Source: Candidatus Gastranaerophilales bacterium
Lineage (GTDB): Bacteria; Cyanobacteriota; Vampirovibrionia; Gastranaerophilales; Gastranaerophilaceae
Reading direction: 5' to 3'
Assembly (NCBI GenBank): GCA_947624265.1
Contig: CANQJQ010000003.1
Location: forward strand, 1-41,772
DNA: 41,772 bases
A model generated the notes under the pieces. That model did not search any database. It had not been told where the DNA came from and saw nothing but the letters and a program-made list of their open reading frames with translations. Position 1 is the stretch's first letter. Each line of letters starts with the position of its first letter. Both the position numbers and the translations under genes were made by a program. Positions 1 through 7,985 of the stretch are shown here, piece after piece.

Positions 1-267
1 TTTATTGCAGCCCCGGGAGGCTTCGGCACCTTTGAAGAAATTTTTGAAATATTAGTGGCAAAACAATTGGGCTACCACAATAAACCCGTTATTTTCTTTA
101 ATTTTGACAACTATTACTCTGATATGTTAAAGATGTTTGAAACCGTTTACGAGAATAAATTTGCAAAACCAGAAGCCCGCGATTTGTACTTTATAGCAAA
201 CTCAATAGCTGAAATGTTTGATTATATTAAAACATACACACCTAAAGAGTTTGTTTTAAAGTGGTAA
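1..267 (+). CDS. LOG family protein (TIGR00730-type Rossmann fold), C-terminal part, 5' truncated by window
   Basis: Frame 1 reads FIAAPGGFGTFEEIFEILVAKQLGYHNKPVIFFN...; PGGFGTFEE is the LOG-family signature; stop at 265-267. Confidence 0.85.
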   Translation, partial: FIAAPGGFGTFEEIFEILVAKQLGYHNKPVIFFNFDNYYSDMLKMFETVYENKFAKPEARDLYFIANSIAEMFDYIKTYTPKEFVLKW

Positions 268-271
268 AAAG

Positions 272-655
272 TTATTTAACAACAGAAATTGTATCAACTT
301 CTACAGACAAAGAATGAAAGTCTTTATCAACTTCGCCTGTGATTTTAACGGTATCATTAGCACTGACGGTTGTTCCCGCCCAAACTTTATCATCGATTTC
401 CACAGTTATAGTACCTGTTGAGTCCTTAAAAAGATATTTTTCTTTTCCGATTTTTGAAACAATATTTCCTTGTAAAGAGATATAAGAATTATCGGCAAAA
501 TTTTTAACGGAAGCAACTGTTGCTGCTTTGTCTTGAGAAGCACCCGTGAATCCTCCGACGGCATTATTATACTGAGTATTGTCTGCATAACCCGCAAAAA
601 CGGTTGATGCGGTCATAACAAAGATAATTGAAGTCAATGCTAATAATTTTTTCAT
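272..655 (-). CDS. Secreted OB-fold (BOF/YgiW-YdeI type) stress-tolerance family protein
   Basis: Signal peptide MKKLLALTSIIFVMTASTVFA; body ISLQGNIVSKIGKEKYLFKDSTGTITVEIDDKVW...VKITGEVDKD is typical of YgiW/YdeI. Confidence 0.8.
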   Translation of the reverse strand: MKKLLALTSIIFVMTASTVFAGYADNTQYNNAVGGFTGASQDKAATVASVKNFADNSYISLQGNIVSKIGKEKYLFKDSTGTITVEIDDKVWAGTTVSANDTVKITGEVDKDFHSLSVEVDTISVVK

Positions 656-740
656 ATATTTCTCCTTTGTTAATAAAATAACTAATTATGATAATAAGTA
701 CTATACCATATTTTATAGCTGATTGTGCATATTTTATGAT

Positions 741-797
741 TTGTCTTGGGGGGGGGTAAAAGTGGTATAATTATTTTGTTTACAAATTTGGGTGTTT
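741..797 (+). promoter_or_regulatory. Poly-G promoter cassette copy 1: TTGTCT (741-746), G9 (748-756), TGG-TATAAT (763-771)
   Basis: Extended -10 TGGTATAAT with a G9 tract in the spacer; near-identical copy at 3540-3600; ATG of the downstream ORF at 800. Confidence 0.6.
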
Positions 798-799
798 TT

Positions 800-1843
800 A
801 TGTGTAATGATAAAGAGAATATAGAAAAGGGAAAAAACAACAAACAAAGTTGGTGGAAAAATGTTGGGTTAAAAAAAATCCTGCAAATCTTATTTATTGG
901 AATTATTGTAGTGTTTATTATTATTTTTTCTATACATCAAATTATTGATTTAAAAATAAGTAGTTATATTAAAAATAATGAAATTAATAATGCATATAAA
1001 TTACTCAATATTTCTTATAATATAAATCTTCCTATTTTCAAAAAAAATCAATTTTCCCTTGAAAAATTATATAAAATGGCTTGTATTGACTTTAGCATAG
1101 GTAATACCGAACAAAGTTTAGAAAAATTTTATTATATTGAAAAAAATTTAAAGAATAAAAAAACTGAAATTTACCTATCTACATTAGCAAATATTATTTC
1201 TATAATTTATTTAAATGGTGATTATGAAAATGCCAAAAAATATATAAAATTTTTGATAATAAACGGTAATGAAAATATTGAAAGATTATCATTTCTGGTA
1301 AAATTTAGTTACTTGTTACAAAATAATGAAGATACATTAAAATATTATAAAAAATTTATTGAGTTAAATCCTAATAATAAAAATGACAAATTTATATATA
1401 TACTTAATCTGATTGAAATATATTCTATGTTTAATCAAGATAAAGTAATAAATAAAAAAGATATAGATTATATTCTTCACTTTATGAATAATGAACAAAC
1501 AGATTATACAAAATATCTTACAAGTAATGCTCTTGCTGAATATTATTTAAAGCAAAAAAATAAAGAAAAATCGTTATTTTATACCTTAGAATTAGAAAAG
1601 TTCATAGAAGAATACAACCCATCATCATTAAGATACTATTTTTATGTGTCATACCTAATGTATAGAAATAATGAAAGAGATAAAGCATTGCAAGTATTAG
1701 AAAAACTTAAAAATGATAAGCAATTTACGGCGCAAAACAATAAATATAAAATTTGTCTGGATTCTTATACTGATTTATATATGAAAAATATAAATATAAA
1801 TAATGTTTTTTGTAGAAATTTACTGGAAATTAGGGGAATATAA
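800..1843 (+). CDS. Membrane-anchored, TPR-like hypothetical protein
   Basis: ORF 746..1843; ATG at 800 (MCNDKENIEKG) preferred because the upstream part overlaps the -10 element; one TM segment (ILQILFIGIIVVFIIIFSI) then helical repeat-like sequence. Confidence 0.6.
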   Translation: MCNDKENIEKGKNNKQSWWKNVGLKKILQILFIGIIVVFIIIFSIHQIIDLKISSYIKNNEINNAYKLLNISYNINLPIFKKNQFSLEKLYKMACIDFSIGNTEQSLEKFYYIEKNLKNKKTEIYLSTLANIISIIYLNGDYENAKKYIKFLIINGNENIERLSFLVKFSYLLQNNEDTLKYYKKFIELNPNNKNDKFIYILNLIEIYSMFNQDKVINKKDIDYILHFMNNEQTDYTKYLTSNALAEYYLKQKNKEKSLFYTLELEKFIEEYNPSSLRYYFYVSYLMYRNNERDKALQVLEKLKNDKQFTAQNNKYKICLDSYTDLYMKNININNVFCRNLLEIRGI

Positions 1844-1968
1844 AACGGAATATGTAAAATCACAAACTCGTATTGAAGCAAGCAGGTTGGTTCTTAACCC
1901 AACAAACGAATAAAACAATATATAAAATATTTTAAATTTTCCAAAAAATTTTGATACATTTTATTATT

Positions 1969-2025
1969 AGATAATATATTATCTATATATTGACTTTTTG
2001 CATAAAATAGGTTAATATATTATCT
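1969..2025 (+). promoter_or_regulatory. hipBA promoter/operator: palindrome AGATAATATATTATCT (1969-1984), TTGACT (1990-1995), 17-nt spacer, TAATAT (2013-2018), second operator-like AATATATTATCT (2014-2025)
   Basis: Read directly from sequence; perfect 16-bp palindrome and a second copy of AATATATTATCTAT abutting the hipB ATG. Confidence 0.6.
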
Positions 2026-2304
2026 ATGAATAATCTGTTTATAAATCAAAAAACGCCCAATGAAATTGCGAAAAATTTAGCGGATAAAATTAAAAAAAAC
2101 CGTAAAAAATTAAAGATTTCGCAGGAAATTTTAGCGCAAAAATCAGGTGTTAGTTTAGGCAGCATTAAAAGATTTGAAACAAAATATGAAATTTCTCTGC
2201 AATCGCTTATAAAAATTACAATTGCACTTAATTTAGATAATGACATTGAAAATTTATTTACACAAAAAACTTACACTTCAATCGATGAGGTAATTAATGA
2301 ATAA
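2026..2304 (+). CDS. HipB-like HTH (XRE) antitoxin/repressor
   Basis: KISQEILAQKSGVSLGSIKRFETKYEISLQSLIKITIALNL is a canonical XRE HTH; overlaps the downstream hipA-like ORF. Confidence 0.8.
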   Translation: MNNLFINQKTPNEIAKNLADKIKKNRKKLKISQEILAQKSGVSLGSIKRFETKYEISLQSLIKITIALNLDNDIENLFTQKTYTSIDEVINE

Positions 2305-3403
2305 TTATAAATACCTTAAAGTTTTTTATAATGATAAATTAGTCGGAACCTTAGCTAAAACGCCCGACAGGCTCGTTGCTTTTGAATATGACAGCGAATG
2401 GATTAATTCAGGTTTTAGCATTTCACCGTTCTCACTCCCGCTTGAAAAAAAAGTATATTTGCCGAAATTTGAACCGTTTGACGGTTTATTTGGGGTGTTT
2501 AATGACAGTCTGCCTGACGGTTGGGGAAGATTACTTGTTGACAGATTTTTGCTTAAAAACAAAATTAACCCAAGCGAAATTGATAATTTGAATCGTCTTG
2601 CGGTTGTTCAAGAAAGCGGTATGGGAGCTTTAACATATAAACCCGAGCACAGATTTGAAACTTCAAAAGAAGAATCCGATTATGATAAACTTGCTAATGA
2701 ATGTTCAAAAATATTAGAGTCGCAAAATTCGGATAATTTAGATGAATTGTTTAAACTTGGAGGCTCATCAGGCGGTGCAAGACCGAAAATTCTTACTAAA
2801 ATAAATAATGAAGATTGGATAATCAAATTTCCGTCTTCACAAGATTCTAAAAATATAGGAGAACAAGAATACAAATATTCGCTTTTGGCAAAAGCTTGCG
2901 GAATAAAAATGAGCGAAACCCAATTATTTCCGTCTAAAATATGTTCGGGATATTTTGGGATAAAGCGTTTTGATAGAGAAAACGGCAGAAAAATTCATAT
3001 GGTATCAGTCAGCGCCTTATTAGAAACAAGTCATCGCCTGCCCAATCTTGATTATAATATTTTGATGAAGCTGACTTTAGAATTAACCAAAAATTATCAA
3101 GATATTGAACAATTATACAGGCTTATGTGTTTTAATGTTTTTGCCCATAATAGAGATGACCACTCTAAGAATTTCTCGTTTTTATATGATGAAAATAAAA
3201 AAGAATGGCACTTGTCGCCTGCGTATGATTTGACTTACAGCTCGTCTTTCAACGGAGAACACGCAACAACAATCAACGGCGAAGGTAAAAATCCGAGTTT
3301 GGAAAATATTTTAGCAGTTGCAAAAAATATTGGAATAAAAGAAAAATCGGCTCGCGAAATCGCTCTTGAGATTAAAGAAAAATGCTTATCATTAGTTGAT
3401 TAA
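2297..3403 (+). CDS. hipA: HipA-like serine/threonine kinase toxin
   Basis: GGSSGGARPKI, KRFDRENGRKIHMVS, FNVFAHNRDDHSKNFSF, LSPAYDLT are conserved HipA motifs. Confidence 0.88.
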   Translation: MNNYKYLKVFYNDKLVGTLAKTPDRLVAFEYDSEWINSGFSISPFSLPLEKKVYLPKFEPFDGLFGVFNDSLPDGWGRLLVDRFLLKNKINPSEIDNLNRLAVVQESGMGALTYKPEHRFETSKEESDYDKLANECSKILESQNSDNLDELFKLGGSSGGARPKILTKINNEDWIIKFPSSQDSKNIGEQEYKYSLLAKACGIKMSETQLFPSKICSGYFGIKRFDRENGRKIHMVSVSALLETSHRLPNLDYNILMKLTLELTKNYQDIEQLYRLMCFNVFAHNRDDHSKNFSFLYDENKKEWHLSPAYDLTYSSSFNGEHATTINGEGKNPSLENILAVAKNIGIKEKSAREIALEIKEKCLSLVD

Positions 3404-3539
3404 TATTTACCGTAATTTGAGTTAATTACAAACTTGTATTAGAAGGCAAATTTATAGATACCATATTTTATGTTTCTGTAATTATGTAAAAACAAGCAGT
3501 TTGAATTTACTTAGTTTTCCCATTCGAAAAACTTTAAAT

Positions 3540-3600
3540 TTGCCTTGGGGGGGGGGTAAAAGTGGTATAATTACTATGTTTACAAGCTTAGGTGTTTATT
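3540..3600 (+). promoter_or_regulatory. Poly-G promoter cassette copy 2: TTGCCT (3540-3545), G10 (3547-3556), TGG-TATAAT (3563-3571)
   Basis: Same arrangement and near-identical sequence as 741-797; no recognisable gene directly downstream on this strand. Confidence 0.55.
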
Positions 3601-3644
3601 AGTAAAATGTTTGTTTATGTAGAACAGATATTTTGCTCTCATTA

Positions 3645-3971
3645 TTAATTTTTGTTTTCAATATCTGTTGCTTCGAGTTTAAAAATAACGGGGCGAAGTC
3701 CGTCATTACAAGAACAAATGGCAACCCCGGGTGTTTTTATCCAATCATTAAAATAAAAAGTTGTTTTATCAGCCCCGTGAGCAAGCGCAAAAACATATTG
3801 ATAAATTGCCTTCCAAGCTTCATCACAAAAACTTTCAGGTTTAGCATAATCCGCCAAATAAGTTTGCCCTGCTTTATGAAAAGGACAGGTTGATAAGCCT
3901 TCAACTCCGTATTCTTTAGCTAAATCCTCTTGAAACGTAGTTTTTAACACCGTAATTTTAACTTTTTGCAT
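3645..3971 (-). CDS. TIGR04076-like small conserved protein
   Basis: MQKVKITVLKTTFQEDLAKEYGVEGLSTCPFHKAGQTYLAD... GVAICSCNDGLRPVIFKLEA. Confidence 0.65.
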   Translation of the reverse strand: MQKVKITVLKTTFQEDLAKEYGVEGLSTCPFHKAGQTYLADYAKPESFCDEAWKAIYQYVFALAHGADKTTFYFNDWIKTPGVAICSCNDGLRPVIFKLEATDIENKN

Positions 3972-4056
3972 AAATTTAGCCTCTCTCTTGAAAACACTAC
4001 TTTTTTAATTTAGCATAAAATAAAAGATTGAAAAATAAATTAAAAGGAGTTTAATT

Positions 4057-4563
4057 ATGTCATTTTTAGAGTTAGCACGTGAAAGATATTCTTGCAGAAA
4101 ATTCAGTAATAAAGAAGTAGAACAGGATAAAATTGATAAAATACTTGAAGCGGGCAGAGTTGCTCCGACTGCTGTTAACTATCAATCTCAAAGAGTTCTC
4201 GTTTTACAAAGTAAAGAAAGTCTTGAAAAATTAAAAACGGTTACTCAATATCATTTTGATGCTCCGCTTGCTTTTTTAATTTGCTATAATAACACCGTAA
4301 GCTGGAAAAATCCTTTTAATAATTTTGATGAAGGAGTAGTAGACGCAAGTATTGTTACTACGCATATGATGTTAGAAATTGCAGATTTAGGCTTGGGGTC
4401 TACTTGGGTCGGATATTTTGATTCAAAAATTGCTCAAAAAACATTTAATTTAGCGGATAATATTATTCCAGTTGCAATACTTCCCGCAGGCTATCCTGAT
4501 AAAGAACCCTCTCATATGCACAATACCAGAAATGAATTATCCAAAACGGTTCAATATCTATAA
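4057..4563 (+). CDS. Nitroreductase family protein
   Basis: RYSCRKFSNKEVEQDKIDKILEAGRVAPTAVNYQSQRVLV...; RBS aaaggag upstream. Confidence 0.9.
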   Translation: MSFLELARERYSCRKFSNKEVEQDKIDKILEAGRVAPTAVNYQSQRVLVLQSKESLEKLKTVTQYHFDAPLAFLICYNNTVSWKNPFNNFDEGVVDASIVTTHMMLEIADLGLGSTWVGYFDSKIAQKTFNLADNIIPVAILPAGYPDKEPSHMHNTRNELSKTVQYL

Positions 4564-4602
4564 TTTTTTAATAAACCGGCATAATATTCAAGGAGCAATA
4601 AA

Positions 4603-5250
4603 ATGAGAAATATAATTATAGTAAACGGAAGTCCGAGAAAAAATTGTAACACGGCAAAAATGTGTGAAAGCTTTGCCAATGGCGTTAAAGAAGCGGGCGA
4701 AGAAGCTGAAATAATAAACCTTTATGACATCGATTTTAAAGGATGCAGAAGCTGTTTTGCGTGCAAGTTAAAAGAAGGTAAAAACTTTGGCAGATGCTCA
4801 TACCCTGACGGTTTAACGCCGATACTGGATAAAATATCCGCTGCAGACGGTCTTGTAGTGGCAAGTCCTATATATTGCTCAGATGTAACGGGGGTTACAA
4901 GATGTTTTATAGAACGTCTTACCTTCCCATTCTTTGAATACAAAGAAGGTTATCCTTCAATTGCTCCTAAAAAGCTCAAAACAGCAATGATTTATACTAT
5001 GAATGTATCTGAAACCCTTTCAAATCAAATGTATCCTGATATGTTTGATAAAACCGAGTTTATGATAACAACGGTATTTGAAAAACCCGTTAGGATTTTT
5101 GCCTATGATACATATCAATTCACGGATTACGATAAATACGTAGTTGAGACTTTTGACAAAAATGAAAAATTAAAACAAAAAGAACAACAATTCCCAAAAG
5201 ACCTTCAAAGAGCATTTGAAGCAGGAAAAAATATGCTCGAAAACATCTAA
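4603..5250 (+). CDS. Flavodoxin-fold NADPH-dependent FMN reductase family protein
   Basis: NGSPRKNCNTAKMCESFANGV, CRSCFACK, ASPIYCSDVTG. Confidence 0.9.
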   Translation: MRNIIIVNGSPRKNCNTAKMCESFANGVKEAGEEAEIINLYDIDFKGCRSCFACKLKEGKNFGRCSYPDGLTPILDKISAADGLVVASPIYCSDVTGVTRCFIERLTFPFFEYKEGYPSIAPKKLKTAMIYTMNVSETLSNQMYPDMFDKTEFMITTVFEKPVRIFAYDTYQFTDYDKYVVETFDKNEKLKQKEQQFPKDLQRAFEAGKNMLENI

Positions 5251-5271
5251 AATCCTAAAAACAACTAATAA

Positions 5272-5496
5272 TTACATCAGCGGTTCAAATTTAGAATAGA
5301 ACTCTGTTTTTTCACGCACAAAAATCATATCAGGATGCTTATCACTTTTATATAAAACCATCACTTGTCCGTCATTAACGTTGGTGCAGTTTATTACGTC
5401 ATCACGGAGCATCTCGTATATATTGCCCGTTTTTAAATGCTTAAACTTTTTGGAAAACATAAATATACTCATGTTTAAAAATGTAGAACCCGCCAT
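5272..5496 (-). CDS. Small hypothetical protein (start uncertain)
   Basis: FKHLKTGNIYEMLRDDVINCTNVNDGQVMVLYKSDKHPDMIFVREKTEFYSKFEPL; overlaps the 3' end of the methyltransferase gene. Confidence 0.55.
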   Translation of the reverse strand: MAGSTFLNMSIFMFSKKFKHLKTGNIYEMLRDDVINCTNVNDGQVMVLYKSDKHPDMIFVREKTEFYSKFEPLM

Positions 5497-6316
5497 TTAG
5501 GGCTCTATAGCGCCACAGGTTAGCTGTTTTGCCTTTTGCTCTTTCGTTACCTTCCATATTTTTAACTATTACGGCTTTCATTTTGAAGCCGATTTCACGC
5601 ATTTTTTGAGCACAATCAGCGCCTAAGGGAACTATTTCTCCGTTCGCATACTTATCGCCTATAATTAAAGCTGTAAATCTGCCTTTTTCCAATAAATCAT
5701 AACCGTTTTTCGCTACCTTTTGGAACAAATCATAAAATTCCTCTGTTGTAGCACAGTTTGATAAATCTTCTTTTTTATCCGAAAACTTAATAATATCGTC
5801 ATAAGGCGGATGAAGGATTAAAAATTGTGCTTTGTCTTCTCTCATTACGTCAAGTCTTGCCTGAATTTTATCTTTAACCTTAACATCTGCACTATCAGAA
5901 CATATTATGTTTACGTCGGTTACAAGTTCTTTTTTTGAGAATTTGTTTTTAACAACTTCAACCTGTTCGGGCTTAAGTTCAACCCCGATACATCTTCTTT
6001 GCATATTTAAAGCTTCAATGGCGCTTGTGCCCGAGCCTAAAAACATATCAAGAACTATATCGCCCTTTTTTGTAAATCTTTCAAACAACTGTTGAGCCAA
6101 TTGAGGAATATAGTTGCCGTGATATTCGTTAGAATGCCCGTGAGTATTATCTCTTGAAGCAAATTCCCACCACGTATCGGTTTTAATGTGGCTGTATTCT
6201 TTCCAATTATTCAGGTCAATATCACTGTATGGTTTTGTTTTAACTTTCGGAGCTACCCTTAAATCAGGTCTTTGCTCTTGAATTTTAACTTTTTTAGTAT
6301 TATCGCCTCTTACCAT
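5441..6316 (-). CDS. DNA methyltransferase (N4/N6-type), orphan
   Basis: Motif I DMFLGSGTSAIEA and motif IV LHPPYDDIIKFS; GHSNEYHGNYIPQLAQQLFERFTKKGD. Confidence 0.85.
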   Translation of the reverse strand: MVRGDNTKKVKIQEQRPDLRVAPKVKTKPYSDIDLNNWKEYSHIKTDTWWEFASRDNTHGHSNEYHGNYIPQLAQQLFERFTKKGDIVLDMFLGSGTSAIEALNMQRRCIGVELKPEQVEVVKNKFSKKELVTDVNIICSDSADVKVKDKIQARLDVMREDKAQFLILHPPYDDIIKFSDKKEDLSNCATTEEFYDLFQKVAKNGYDLLEKGRFTALIIGDKYANGEIVPLGADCAQKMREIGFKMKAVIVKNMEGNERAKGKTANLWRYRALNGGFYIFKHEYIYVFQKV

Positions 6317-6329
6317 AATCCCTCAAATG

Positions 6330-6355
6330 TATACTATATTCATTTGTTTAGTATA
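6330..6355. promoter_or_regulatory. Inverted repeat TATACTA-N12-TAGTATA upstream of the methyltransferase gene
   Basis: tatacta at 6330-6336 and tagtata at 6349-6355. Confidence 0.35.
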
Positions 6356-6542
6356 TGGAATTTCTTTAATTTCCAAATCATATAAAATTACGATTTATTT
6401 TTTATGCTTGAATTTCATGCCAAAAACCTTAATAAATAGATAATATCAATCTTTTTCTTTCTAAAAAAAATACAACATATAAATGATGCTTATACATGTA
6501 AAAAAATATATTGTATAGCTATGAGTAAGATTAGGGTGATAA

Positions 6543-7703
6543 ATGACGGCTTTAAAATCGGATGTAAATACTAAAAAAACCAAAAATCTTGTAAAAGATT
6601 ACCCTTGGTTTTATTCAAATATTTATGAAAAAATTCAGGAAGCTACCGAAAAATTTTTCCAAAAGGACATTAATTTAAGATTTATGGGAGTTTCTACGGA
6701 CGAAAATATTTTTGTATACGGAGATGAATATTTTGTTAATCAAATACCCGTGAGCAAAAATTCCGTAGTTAAGGTTAAAATTTCTGCAAATCTTGTATCT
6801 TCAATATTGGATGTTGTTTTAGGCGGTTCGGATACCCCATTTAAGCTTAACAGTTTAACTGATATTGAAGCTATGCTTATGAAATCATACACAATATTTC
6901 TTTATAAGCATATTGAAGAACCTTTGATTAAGACAGAACTTAACAGAAAGGTGCTGGAAAATTCAAAAGATTACAATTTCACCTTTTTCGCACAATGCAA
7001 TAATAAACATTCGGGCAAAATAATCATAACAATACCTGATTATATGATACCCGAGATTGAACATAATATAAATAAAGAACATTTCTCAATATCGGATTTT
7101 AAGAATTCAAGAGTAAAAGTAAAATTAAACGCAGGCTCGGCAAAAATTGCGTTAAATGAAATTCAAACAATCGAGACAGGCGACATTATTCTTTTGGATG
7201 ACAGTAACGTCAATAGAATGTCTGTAGTATGGGATGATAAAAAAATAAACTTTAATATAAACCCGAATCCATCCTTAATAGTGAGTGTAAGTAATAACGG
7301 AGGCAAGGAAATGGAAGAAACAGCTAATGCAAAACCTCAAAATATGTGGGATTCAATTCTCGTAGATATAGTTGCGGAGTTTGATAACGTAAAATTAACC
7401 CTAGGAGAATTAAAACAAATATCGGAAGGGCTTGTTATAGACCTTGGCTCGGTTTATGAAAATAAAGTCAGATTGAGAGTTGAAAATCAGGTGGTTGCAA
7501 CTGGCGAACTGGTAATTCTCAATGACAGATACGGAGTAAGAATTGATAAAGTTGCGAAAGTAAAAAGTAATGAAGTAAAAAAAGAACAACCGGCAAAACA
7601 AGAGGCTAAAGCTCCGGTAAAAGAAAATCCCAAGCAAGCACCGAAGAAAGGTGATGAAAACTTTGACTACAGTGATTTTGAAATAGAAGATGAAAGTATT
7701 TAA
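6543..7703 (+). CDS. FliM/FliN-like (SctQ-like) switch/C-ring protein with two SpoA-type domains
   Basis: FliM-like N-terminal region; SpoA-like segments VKVKLNAGSAKIALNEIQTIETGDIILLDD and VDIVAEFDNVKLTLGELKQISEGLVIDLG...VRLRVENQVVATGELVILNDRYGVRI; directly upstream of fliO-like/fliPQR. Confidence 0.75.
   Translation: MTALKSDVNTKKTKNLVKDYPWFYSNIYEKIQEATEKFFQKDINLRFMGVSTDENIFVYGDEYFVNQIPVSKNSVVKVKISANLVSSILDVVLGGSDTPFKLNSLTDIEAMLMKSYTIFLYKHIEEPLIKTELNRKVLENSKDYNFTFFAQCNNKHSGKIIITIPDYMIPEIEHNINKEHFSISDFKNSRVKVKLNAGSAKIALNEIQTIETGDIILLDDSNVNRMSVVWDDKKINFNINPNPSLIVSVSNNGGKEMEETANAKPQNMWDSILVDIVAEFDNVKLTLGELKQISEGLVIDLGSVYENKVRLRVENQVVATGELVILNDRYGVRIDKVAKVKSNEVKKEQPAKQEAKAPVKENPKQAPKKGDENFDYSDFEIEDESI
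7311..7703 (+). CDS. Predicted internal translation product: FliN-like C-terminal SpoA protein (about 130 aa)
   Basis: GGAGG at 7299-7303, 7 nt spacing, in-frame ATG at 7311 (MEETANAKPQNMWDSILVDIVAEF...). Confidence 0.4.
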   Translation: MEETANAKPQNMWDSILVDIVAEFDNVKLTLGELKQISEGLVIDLGSVYENKVRLRVENQVVATGELVILNDRYGVRIDKVAKVKSNEVKKEQPAKQEAKAPVKENPKQAPKKGDENFDYSDFEIEDESI

Positions 7704-7708
7704 AAAAG

Positions 7709-7966
7709 ATGAACGATTATTTAATACATTTTGCCACATATACACTTGCAATGCTGGGATTTATAGTCCTTGCGGTATATGTATATAAAAAAACCATCTA
7801 TACTTGTCCAAAGCAAGACAACAAAAATTTTTTGAAGGTGGAAAATGCTTTAAGATTATCTGCAAGCAAAACAATATATGTTTTAAAAGCTGGTAATGAA
7901 AAGTTTTTAATAGCAGGCGACAGCTCAAATACAACAATGCTTGCAAAATTAAAGGAAGAGAATTAA
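7709..7966 (+). CDS. fliO: FliO-like small membrane protein
   Basis: One TM segment then a short soluble domain (KTIYVLKAGNEKFLIAGDSSNTTMLAKL), immediately upstream of fliP. Confidence 0.65.
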   Translation: MNDYLIHFATYTLAMLGFIVLAVYVYKKTIYTCPKQDNKNFLKVENALRLSASKTIYVLKAGNEKFLIAGDSSNTTMLAKLKEEN

Positions 7967-7985
7967 GAAAAAAACAGAGGTAAAC

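Noticed and set aside
746-799. Translated poly-G N-terminus (MGGGKSGIIILFTNLGVF) for ORF 746..1843
   Set aside because: It overlaps an extended -10 element that recurs in the second cassette, where no such ORF exists; ATG at 800 is the better start.
1880-1912. Possible tRNA or RNA gene around ggttggttcttaacccaac
   Set aside because: Only a weak short hairpin; no cloverleaf, T-loop or CCA context found.
3633-3893. Plus-strand ORF 3633..3893 as the gene driven by cassette copy 2
   Set aside because: Fully antisense to the conserved-looking 3645..3971 minus-strand protein; no recognisable domain and no RBS.
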